This document shows, piece by piece, positions 1 to 5,284 of a DNA stretch of 7,226 nt. A program made the translations under genes and the position numbers. The notes below the pieces were generated by a model. It was not told where the DNA came from. It saw only the letters and a program-made list of their open reading frames with translations, and searched no databases. This stretch comes from an uncultured Clostridia bacterium (GTDB taxonomy: Bacteria > Bacillota > Clostridia > Oscillospirales > Ruminococcaceae): NCBI GenBank assembly GCA_945933905.1, contig CAMEQX010000066.1, positions 1 through 7,226 of the forward strand. The letters run 5' to 3'. Position 1 is the first letter of the stretch. Every line of letters begins with the position of its first letter.

Positions 1-1
1 C

Positions 2-670
2 CTCACGTCAAAGCTTGCTCCGCAGCTCTTAGGTCCGATTGCGGTTGCGGCGTACTCGTATATGGCGCTTGTTCCCGTAATTCAGCCGCCTATTATGAAG
101 GCTCTCACCACCGAGAAAGAGCGTCAGGTCAAGATGGGACAGCTCCGCGAGGTATCGAAGCTCGAGAAGGTTGTTTTCCCGATTGCCGTTACTATCATCG
201 TTTCATTGATTGTACCGTCGGCGGCTCCTCTGGTTGGTATCCTGATGTTCGGCAACCTTATGAAAGAGTCGGGCGTTTGCGGCAGACTTGTTAATACAGC
301 GCAGAACGAACTGATGAACATAATCACGATTTTCCTCGGAATTACGGTCGGTGCAACAGCGGTTGCGGAGAACTTCCTCAGCCCGAAGACCTTGTTCATC
401 ATCGCGCTCGGATTGATTGCATTCTGCGTTGGTACAGCGTGCGGCGTTTTGCTCGGAAAGCTTATGTACATCATCTCGGGCAAGAAAATCAATCCGCTTA
501 TCGGCTCGGCGGGCGTTTCCGCGGTACCGATGGCAGCGAGAGTTTCGCAGAAGGTCGGCGCGCAGAGCAACCCGTCAAACTTCCTGCTTATGCACGCGAT
601 GGGACCGAACGTTGCCGGCGTTATCGGCTCGGCGGTTGCAGCGGGCGTTCTGCTCAGCGTTTTGGGTTAA
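2..670 (+). CDS. Na+-translocating decarboxylase, beta subunit (5'-truncated by window edge)
   Basis: This is the membrane beta subunit of the sodium-pumping biotin-dependent decarboxylases (oxaloacetate, methylmalonyl-CoA or glutaconyl-CoA types). It decarboxylates the carboxybiotin carried by the partner subunits and couples this to Na+ export. The frame is open from base 2, and 222 residues are visible out of a family length of about 370-430, so the ATG at 62 is internal. The visible part starts [11 protein letters not shown] and continues through [19 protein letters not shown], a family signature. Near the C-terminus [20 protein letters not shown], then [19 protein letters not shown], gives the conserved Asn, Gly and Ser that, from memory of Klebsiella OadB (N373, G377, S382), line the Na+/proton path. 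The Tyr of SYMALVP fits Y229. Several hydrophobic segments are evident. The substrate cannot be decided because the carboxyltransferase and biotin subunits lie outside the window. A terminator hairpin follows, so this is probably the last gene of its operon. Confidence 0.93.
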   Translation, partial: LTSKLAPQLLGPIAVAAYSYMALVPVIQPPIMKALTTEKERQVKMGQLREVSKLEKVVFPIAVTIIVSLIVPSAAPLVGILMFGNLMKESGVCGRLVNTAQNELMNIITIFLGITVGATAVAENFLSPKTLFIIALGLIAFCVGTACGVLLGKLMYIISGKKINPLIGSAGVSAVPMAARVSQKVGAQSNPSNFLLMHAMGPNVAGVIGSAVAAGVLLSVLG

Positions 671-678
671 ACAAACAA

Positions 679-713
679 AAAGGCAAGAGGGCGACTTCTT
701 GCCTTTGCTTTAA
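679..713 (+). terminator. Hairpin terminator after decarboxylase beta gene
   Basis: A perfect 10-bp stem (679-688 AAAGGCAAGA with 697-706 TCTTGCCTTT) closes an 8-base loop. The downstream tract TTTGCTTT is T-rich but interrupted, so termination may be partial. The hairpin ends only 9 bases before the ribosome site of the next gene, and I see no convincing promoter between them. The next gene may therefore depend on read-through. Confidence 0.72.
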
Positions 714-728
714 CGAAAGGAGATTTTT

Positions 729-1370
729 ATGTCGGGAACAATCAGAGTTAAGGGCGTAGGAACAGCGAAAACAAAGCCCGATTATGTTGAGGTAACGCTC
801 AATCTGAACGGTAAAAATAAGGATTACGTTGCGGCGGTGAACGAGGCGAACGAGAAAATCGAGAAGCTTCAAAACGCGATTTCTGCGGTTGGCTACGCGA
901 AGGACGACCTGAAAACGCTGAATTTCAGTGTGAATACAGACTATTCCTACGACCGCGGCAAACAGGAGTTCAAGGGCTATGTCTGCGCGTATCATCTGAA
1001 GCTCGGCTTTGATTTCACCGCCGAGGCGCTTGCGAAAACGCTCACGGCGATTTCCAACAGCGGCGCGGACGCGCAGTTTTCCGTGGGATTTTCGGTGAAA
1101 GAGCCGGAGAAGGTTGCAGACGCGCTGTTGATTTCGGCAACCGAAAACGCCCGCAAAAAAGCCGAGGTTCTTTGCAAAGCCTCGGGGAAAACGCTCGGGG
1201 AGCTGGTTTCGGTTGACTATAACTGGGACGAAATTTCGATAGTTTCCGAGAGCAACTACGCGCTTGCCGCCGCTCCGATAATGATGAAAGCCGACGCGGC
1301 AATCCCCGATTTCACTCCCGATGACATAAGTTCAAACGACACGGTGACTTTTGTTTGGGAAATAAAGTAA
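729..1370 (+). CDS. SIMPL (DUF541) domain-containing protein
   Basis: The 213-residue protein matches the SIMPL/DUF541 (YggE-like) family along its whole length. It opens with IRVKGVGTAKTKPDYVEV, followed by a charged helix (about residues 34-55), a GYxxxYHLKLGF-type strand (about 84-96), the Gly-Ala segment SNSGADAQFSVGFSV (about 109-123), and the helix NARKKAEVLCKASGKTLGEL (about 139-158). The biochemical function of the family is not settled; E. coli YggE is linked to oxidative-stress protection. Most described members are exported, but this one has no N-terminal hydrophobic segment or lipobox, so it is predicted cytoplasmic. The start is set by AAAGGAG at 716-722, six bases before ATG. 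The gene sits 58 bases after the decarboxylase gene behind a hairpin and converges with pyrB. Family assignment is confident; the role is unknown. Confidence 0.88.
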   Translation: MSGTIRVKGVGTAKTKPDYVEVTLNLNGKNKDYVAAVNEANEKIEKLQNAISAVGYAKDDLKTLNFSVNTDYSYDRGKQEFKGYVCAYHLKLGFDFTAEALAKTLTAISNSGADAQFSVGFSVKEPEKVADALLISATENARKKAEVLCKASGKTLGELVSVDYNWDEISIVSESNYALAAAPIMMKADAAIPDFTPDDISSNDTVTFVWEIK

Positions 1371-1405
1371 AAAACAGCCCGAGATTTGCTCTCGGGCTTT
1401 TGTTT
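1370..1405. terminator. Bidirectional intrinsic terminator between convergent genes
   Basis: A perfect 9-bp stem (1376-1384 AGCCCGAGA with 1390-1398 TCTCGGGCT) has a 5-base loop TTTGC. On the plus strand it is followed by TTTTGTTT, and on the minus strand by GTTTTTT. It can therefore stop transcription of the SIMPL gene from the left and pyrB from the right. The two stop codons are only 33 bases apart and the hairpin fills the gap. Confidence 0.88.
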
Positions 1406-2480
1406 AGTGAAGCAAAATTCGTTCATCGCAGTACTCGCAGATTAAAATATCACCGTATCGAACAAAACTATGCGGGAGATATTTCTCGGTTTGCGTGACG
1501 CATTTCGGGTTTGTGCAGCAGACATTGTTGTGGATTTCGCCGAGAAGCAGCGGCTTGACCTTCGGTGTGAGGTGCATTGTGGTGAGGATAAGCGCCATTC
1601 TGACATACATTCCGTTGTTCGCCTGACGGAAATACGCGGCGCGCGGGTCATCGTCCACGGCAACCTCAATCTCGTTCACCCTCGGAAGCGGGTGCATTAC
1701 AATCATATCTTTTCGTGCGTACTCCATTTTCGCTTTTGTGAGGCAGTACACGTTTTTCTGACGCTCGTATTCCTCATCGCTGTCGAAACGCTCGCGCTGA
1801 ATTCTCGTCATATAGAGCATATCAAGTTTCCCGATACACTCATCAATGGTTTTGACTTCAACAAAACTGCTCTTGTGCGCCGCGATGAAATCCTTGACGT
1901 AAGAGGGCAGAGCAAGCGCGGGAGTTGAAATCAGCACGAATTTGTTGTTCGGGTAACAGGAAAGCGCTTTCACAAGCGAATGTACGGTTCTCCCGTATTT
2001 CAAGTCGCCGCAAAGCCCAACGGTGAGGTTGTCCAGCCGCCCGAGTTCGCTTTTGAGCGTGAGCAAATCCGTGAGCGTCTGCGTCGGGTGAAGGTGACCT
2101 CCGTCGCCCGCGTTTATGACGTGGCAGTCCGCGCAAAGCGCCGCAGCCTTCGCCGAGCCCTCCTGATTGTGACGCATAACGAGAATATCGGAATAGGTAC
2201 TTACAATTTTAATGGTATCCTTGAGGTTTTCGCCCTTGGCAACGGAGGAATTTCCGGGGTTATCGAAGCCGATAATGCTTCCGCCAAGCCTAATCATCGC
2301 CGCCTGAAAGCTCATCTGCGTGCGGGTTGACGGCTCATAAAACAGCGTTGCCATAATCTTTCCCTTGCACTTTTCCGAGTACTCCTCGGGATTTGCCTTT
2401 ATTTTCTCGGCAAGAGCAACGATTTCATTCCATTGCGCAACGGAATAATCGTCCATATCTATCAAGTGGTTATATCGCAA
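1404..2480 (-). CDS. pyrB: Aspartate carbamoyltransferase with fused PyrI-like zinc domain
   Basis: Catalyses carbamoyl phosphate + aspartate to carbamoyl-aspartate, the committed step of pyrimidine synthesis, in the cytoplasm. Visible motifs (358-residue numbering): carbamoyl-phosphate loop STRT 51-54, the flexible loop with Ser78/79 and Lys82 in SSVAKGEN, HPTQTLTDLLTL, GDLKYGRTVHSL, TRIQRERF, and HPLPRVNEI. The catalytic core ends near residue 304. A linker of about 17 residues leads to a C-terminal CX4C-X20-CX2C cluster (Cys322, 327, 348, 351). Its surroundings (NNVCCTNPKC...CEYC) resemble the zinc domain of the E. coli regulatory chain PyrI (CX4C-X23-CX2C). The allosteric nucleotide-binding half of PyrI is absent here. 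I chose a TTG start at 2480: it gives MRYNHLID, the usual family N-terminus, and AAAGGCAGG lies 8 bases upstream. A longer open frame to 2612 runs through the promoter, and the ATG at 2456 would trim the conserved start. The gene is transcribed alone. Confidence 0.95.
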   Translation of the reverse strand: MRYNHLIDMDDYSVAQWNEIVALAEKIKANPEEYSEKCKGKIMATLFYEPSTRTQMSFQAAMIRLGGSIIGFDNPGNSSVAKGENLKDTIKIVSTYSDILVMRHNQEGSAKAAALCADCHVINAGDGGHLHPTQTLTDLLTLKSELGRLDNLTVGLCGDLKYGRTVHSLVKALSCYPNNKFVLISTPALALPSYVKDFIAAHKSSFVEVKTIDECIGKLDMLYMTRIQRERFDSDEEYERQKNVYCLTKAKMEYARKDMIVMHPLPRVNEIEVAVDDDPRAAYFRQANNGMYVRMALILTTMHLTPKVKPLLLGEIHNNVCCTNPKCVTQTEKYLPHSFVRYGDILICEYCDERILLH

Positions 2481-2488
2481 AAATATCG

Positions 2489-2497
2489 CCTGCCTTT
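2489..2497 (-). promoter_or_regulatory. Ribosome binding site supporting pyrB TTG start
   Basis: On the minus strand AAAGGCAGG lies 8 bases before the TTG at 2480. It is an imperfect Shine-Dalgarno site, paired with a non-ATG start, which suggests modest translation initiation. Confidence 0.6.
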
Positions 2498-2508
2498 CTT
2501 TCCCTATA

Positions 2509-2537
2509 ATTATAACAAAATGCGCGCGGATTTTCAA
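2509..2537 (-). promoter_or_regulatory. Promoter of pyrB (sigma-A type, extended -10)
   Basis: Read on the minus strand, TTGAAA (2537-2532) and TATAAT (2514-2509) are separated by exactly 17 bases, with TGT directly before the -10. Transcription should begin near 2502, leaving a leader of only about 22 bases before the TTG. That leaves no room for a PyrR-binding attenuator or other leader terminator. Confidence 0.8.
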
Positions 2538-2550
2538 GATGTTTTGAAAA
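2531..2550. promoter_or_regulatory. Possible operator: inverted repeat between divergent promoters
   Basis: TTTTCAA and TTGAAAA form a perfect 7-bp dyad with 6 bases between (2531-2537 and 2544-2550). It covers the pyrB -35 box and lies just upstream of the permease -35. A dimeric regulator bound here could affect both promoters. The arms are A/T-rich and include a -35 hexamer, so chance symmetry is possible. Confidence 0.3.
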
Positions 2551-2555
2551 AAATA

Positions 2556-2584
2556 TTGAAATATACGGAAATTTGTGATATAAT
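2556..2584 (+). promoter_or_regulatory. Promoter of the permease gene (sigma-A type, extended -10)
   Basis: TTGAAA (2556-2561), a 17-base spacer ending in TGA, and TATAAT (2579-2584). Transcription should start near 2591. The leader before the likely ATG at 2606 is therefore only about 15 bases and just holds GGTGGTG at 2593-2599. Confidence 0.8.
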
Positions 2585-2605
2585 ATCGTTTTGGTGGTGA
2601 TGAAA

Positions 2606-3727
2606 ATGACAAAAATCCTGAAATTCATAAAGCGCGAAACCGTGCTTTGCATAGCGTTTGTGCTGGCGGTGCTTTCAATGATACTCACCCCGCCGAGCGC
2701 AAAATACATTGATTACATAGATTTCTCGGTGCTGGGGATTTTGTTTTGCTTGATGATTACGGTTCAGGGCTTCGGGAAAACGGGGCTTTTCGACTTTATC
2801 TCGTCAAAGCTCACGTCTCGTTTCAAGAACACGCGAACGCTCTCGGCGGCGCTTGTGGTGCTGTGTTTTGTGATGTCTATGCTTATCACAAACGACGTGA
2901 GCCTTCTCACATTTGTTCCGCTCACGCTTTTGCTGTTCAAGGGCAGGGAAAAGGTGACAATCCGCAGTATCGTTCTGGAAACGGCGGCGGCAAATCTCGG
3001 TTCAATGGTAACGCCCATCGGCAACCCGCAAAACCTCTACATCTATTCCCACTACAACTACAATCCCGCGGATTTCTTCGCGGTAATGCTCCCGATAAGC
3101 GCCGTGAGCCTTGCACTGATTTTGATTTCGCTGATTTTTATTCCCTCGGAGAGCGTTGAGAAAAGCGAAAAAGCCGCGTACTTCAAGCCAACGCGGAATT
3201 TCTTCGTTTACTCGGTAATTTTTGCTGTCTGTATCTGCACGGTAGCGCGCGTTCTCGATTATCGGATAACGCTCGGGATAACGCTGCTTGCCGCGCTGAT
3301 TTTTGACAGGAAAATTCTCGCGAAGCCCGATTACGCGCTGCTTTTCACGTTTGTGTGCTTTTTCGTGTTCGTGGGAAATATCTCGGCTGTGCCGCAAGTG
3401 CGTGAGTTTATCAGCTCGATTTTAAGCGGAAGGGAACTGCTTTTAGGGTGCGGTTTGTCGCAGATTATAAGCAACGTTCCGTGTGCGATTATGCTCTCGG
3501 GCTTCACGGAGAACTCAAACGCGCTGCTTCTCGGCGTAAACATCGGCGGAATGGGAACGCTTATCGCGTCACTTGCAAGTCTGATTTCGTTCAAGCTTTA
3601 CGCGCGTTCGGAAAACGCCAAAAAAGGCAGATTTTTTGCGGAATTCACCGTTTATAATTTCGCTTTTCTCGCGCTTTTGCTCGGATTTGAGTTTTTAACG
3701 GGGCAAATGATTTATGGTCATCTCTAA
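2606..3727 (+). CDS. Ion-transporter superfamily permease (ArsB/NhaD/citrate-transporter-like)
   Basis: A 373-residue polytopic membrane protein. It shows the two-fold repeat of the ion transporter superfamily (CitMHS/ArsB/NhaD, YbiR-like). Half one has ITNDVSLLTFVPL (Asn96) and ANLGSMVTPIGNPQN (130-143). Half two has the matching ISNVPCAIMLSGF (Asn290) and VNIGGMGTLIASLASL (from about 311). In relatives these paired hairpins bind the anion and Na+ or H+. Hydrophobic segments are clear at about 12-28, 41-56, 78-94, 97-111, 152-175, 198-215 and several more to the C-terminus. The substrate is not readable from sequence; a di- or tricarboxylate, or Na+/H+ exchange, would suit the family. The start is uncertain: ATG 2606 is preferred because GGTGG lies 8 bases upstream, but ATG 2600 and TTG 2591 are in frame, the latter at the predicted transcription start. 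It diverges from pyrB. The nearest clear terminator is about 160 bases past the stop. Confidence 0.87.
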   Translation: MTKILKFIKRETVLCIAFVLAVLSMILTPPSAKYIDYIDFSVLGILFCLMITVQGFGKTGLFDFISSKLTSRFKNTRTLSAALVVLCFVMSMLITNDVSLLTFVPLTLLLFKGREKVTIRSIVLETAAANLGSMVTPIGNPQNLYIYSHYNYNPADFFAVMLPISAVSLALILISLIFIPSESVEKSEKAAYFKPTRNFFVYSVIFAVCICTVARVLDYRITLGITLLAALIFDRKILAKPDYALLFTFVCFFVFVGNISAVPQVREFISSILSGRELLLGCGLSQIISNVPCAIMLSGFTENSNALLLGVNIGGMGTLIASLASLISFKLYARSENAKKGRFFAEFTVYNFAFLALLLGFEFLTGQMIYGHL

Positions 3728-3730
3728 AAA

Positions 3731-3860
3731 CCTTGTTTGAGCAAAAATGTGCAATGCACATCATCTTCGTCGTCAAACCTCCTCGTAAGGCATCAAGCCT
3801 TACTTCGTCAGTTTTCCTAGAATCTGATGTGCCCTGCCCATTTTTGCTTTTCAAACCGGT
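3731..3860. repeat. Inverted-repeat element (MITE-like or structured intergenic repeat)
   Basis: Two 24-base arms (3740-3763 and 3825-3848) are inverted copies with 21 of 24 positions complementary. The outer 10 bases (AGCAAAAATG / CATTTTTGCT) and inner 8 (GCACATCA / TGATGTGC) match perfectly. Symmetry continues outward as GTTTGA (3735-3740) and TCAAAC (3851-3856), offset by an extra AAA equivalent on the right. Inside is a perfect 7-bp hairpin GTAAGGC-ATCAA-GCCTTAC (3785-3803) and a direct repeat CTTCGTC (3765-3771, 3803-3809). The structure looks like a small non-autonomous mobile repeat or a folded RNA in the 3' region of the permease transcript. No transposase is present and I see no clear target-site duplication. 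The minus strand is open across it, but the short peptide it would encode has no recognisable domain. Confidence 0.6.
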
Positions 3861-3886
3861 TTTTAAAGTCTCCCTTAAAAATTACC

Positions 3887-3917
3887 AAAAAGCCGTGTTG
3901 ATAAGCGGCTTTTTTTT
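3887..3917 (+). terminator. Intrinsic terminator upstream of glyA
   Basis: AAAAAGCCG (3887-3895) pairs with CGGCTTTTT (3906-3914), a 9-bp stem around a 10-base loop, followed by an unbroken T run to 3917. It probably ends transcription from the permease gene after passing through the inverted-repeat element. Just upstream (3860-3881) is a weaker A/T dyad TTTTTAA...TTAAAAA, and a palindrome AAACCGGTTT at 3853-3862. Confidence 0.85.
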
Positions 3918-3940
3918 ATATATAATAATTGCAAAAACAC

Positions 3941-3969
3941 TTGAAAAAAGTCGCGTTTTGTGGTAAACT
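3941..3969 (+). promoter_or_regulatory. Promoter of the glyA-prs-rarA cluster
   Basis: TTGAAA (3941-3946), a 17-base spacer ending in TGG, and TAAACT (3964-3969). Transcription should begin near 3976, giving a leader of about 30 bases with no room for a riboswitch. This has the same extended -10 design as the pyrB and permease promoters. Confidence 0.72.
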
Positions 3970-4005
3970 TAATATGAAGTATTTTTCTTTTGAAAGGAGT
4001 TTCTT

Positions 4006-5259
4006 ATGTACAACGATTTGGTGGACACTATCGGATTTCTCGGCGGCTATGACAGCGAGGTAGCCGACGCAATGGGACTTGAGCTCAAGCGCCAGAAGCG
4101 CAATCTCGAGCTGATTGCAAGCGAGAATATCGTTTCTCCCGCGGTTATGGCGGCTATGGGCAGCGTTCTCACGAACAAATATGCCGAGGGTTATCCCGGA
4201 AAGCGCTATTATGGCGGCTGCGAGGACGTTGATATTGTCGAGAATATAGCTATTGAGCGTGCAAAGAAGCTGTTCGGCGCGAATTTCGCGAATGTACAGG
4301 CTCACTCGGGCGCTCAGGCAAACGAGGCGGTTTATCTCGCGCTTTTGAACGCCGGCGACACCGTTATGGGAATGAGCCTTGCTCACGGCGGTCACCTCAC
4401 ACACGGTTCTCCCGTAAATATGTCGGGCAAGATGTACAACTTTGTCGCTTACGGCACAAACGACGACGGCTTTATCGATTACGAGGAGCTTTACAAGCAG
4501 GCGAACAAGTGCAAGCCCAAGCTCATTGTAGCGGGCGCTTCGGCTTATCCGAGAGCGATTGACTTCAAGAAGCTGTCGGCGATTGCAAGAGCTGTCGGCG
4601 CGTATCTTATGGTTGATATGGCGCATATCGCGGGACTTGTTGCCGCTGGACAGCACGAAAGCCCCGTGCCTTACGCAGATGTTGTTACCACGACAACTCA
4701 CAAGACCCTTCGCGGTCCGCGTGGCGGTCTTATTCTCACCAACAACGAGTACATTGCCAAGAAGATAAACTCCGCGATTTTCCCCGGACTTCAGGGCGGT
4801 CCTTTGATGCACGTTATCGCGGCAAAGGCTGTTTGCTTCGGAGAAGCTCTCAAGCCCGAGTTCAAGGCTTACGGCGAGCAGATTGTCAAGAACGCAAAAG
4901 TTCTCGCTGACACCTTGCTTGAAAAGGGCTTCAACCTTGTTTCGGGCGGTACGGACAACCACCTTATGCTCGTTGACCTTCGTCCGTTCAACATCACCGG
5001 TAAGGAGCTTGAAACCAACCTTGACGCCGTATATATCACCGTCAACAAGAACGCAATCCCCAACGACCCGCAGAAGCCCGCATACACAAGCGGCGTAAGA
5101 ATAGGAACTCCTGCCGTTACCACACGCGGCTTGAAGGAAGAGGATATGAAGGTAATCGGCGAGTGCATTTACCTCACTGCAAAGGATTTCAACGGTACTG
5201 CGGACAAGGTTCGCGAGATGGTAACCGAGCTTACAAAGAAATATCCGCTTTACGAGTAA
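4006..5259 (+). CDS. glyA: Serine hydroxymethyltransferase
   Basis: A PLP-dependent cytoplasmic enzyme interconverting serine + tetrahydrofolate with glycine + 5,10-methylene-tetrahydrofolate. It is the main source of one-carbon units for purines, thymidylate and methionine. The 417 residues match the bacterial family length. Key residues line up with E. coli GlyA at a shift of about four: Ser39 in LIASEN, Tyr59, Tyr69 in KRYYGG, SGAQAN 101-106, His130 stacking on PLP, Asp204 and His207 in VDMAHIAGL, the PLP lysine Lys233 in [14 protein letters not shown], and the carboxylate-binding Arg365 in [16 protein letters not shown] at 3993-3999 sits six bases before ATG and fixes the start. The gene has its own promoter and is followed after 25 bases by the PRPP synthetase gene, so it probably leads an operon. 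A long open frame on the opposite strand is a codon-usage shadow. Confidence 0.98.
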   Translation: MYNDLVDTIGFLGGYDSEVADAMGLELKRQKRNLELIASENIVSPAVMAAMGSVLTNKYAEGYPGKRYYGGCEDVDIVENIAIERAKKLFGANFANVQAHSGAQANEAVYLALLNAGDTVMGMSLAHGGHLTHGSPVNMSGKMYNFVAYGTNDDGFIDYEELYKQANKCKPKLIVAGASAYPRAIDFKKLSAIARAVGAYLMVDMAHIAGLVAAGQHESPVPYADVVTTTTHKTLRGPRGGLILTNNEYIAKKINSAIFPGLQGGPLMHVIAAKAVCFGEALKPEFKAYGEQIVKNAKVLADTLLEKGFNLVSGGTDNHLMLVDLRPFNITGKELETNLDAVYITVNKNAIPNDPQKPAYTSGVRIGTPAVTTRGLKEEDMKVIGECIYLTAKDFNGTADKVREMVTELTKKYPLYE

Positions 5260-5284
5260 TGTAGGGCAAAGGAAGGAAAAACAG

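Noticed and set aside
2481..2612. N-terminal extension of pyrB to the ATG at 2612
   Set aside because: The extra 44 residues are translated from promoter sequence and do not resemble PyrB. The TTG at 2480 has a ribosome site and gives the normal family N-terminus.
3765..3809. CTTCGTC direct repeats as the start of a CRISPR-like array
   Set aside because: There are only two 7-base copies inside one inverted-repeat element, with no repeat-spacer periodicity and no cas genes.
3645..3854. 69-codon minus-strand open frame across the inverted-repeat element
   Set aside because: It spans the end of the permease gene and the repeat, and its sequence follows from the repeat itself. No domain is recognisable. 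I record the repeat instead of a gene.
3853..3862. Palindrome AAACCGGTTT as a separate operator
   Set aside because: It is a single 10-base palindrome beside the inverted-repeat element and a terminator, with no second copy and no promoter overlap. It could be part of the element or chance.
3970..4005. Riboswitch (glycine, THF or purine) ahead of glyA
   Set aside because: The predicted leader is only about 30 bases and shows no folded aptamer, and the terminator at 3887-3917 lies upstream of the promoter.
3916..4962. 348-codon open frame on the minus strand, antisense to glyA
   Set aside because: It lies almost entirely opposite glyA, whose protein is clearly recognisable. The translation has no recognisable domain and no good ribosome site. 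Codon bias in glyA explains the lack of stops.
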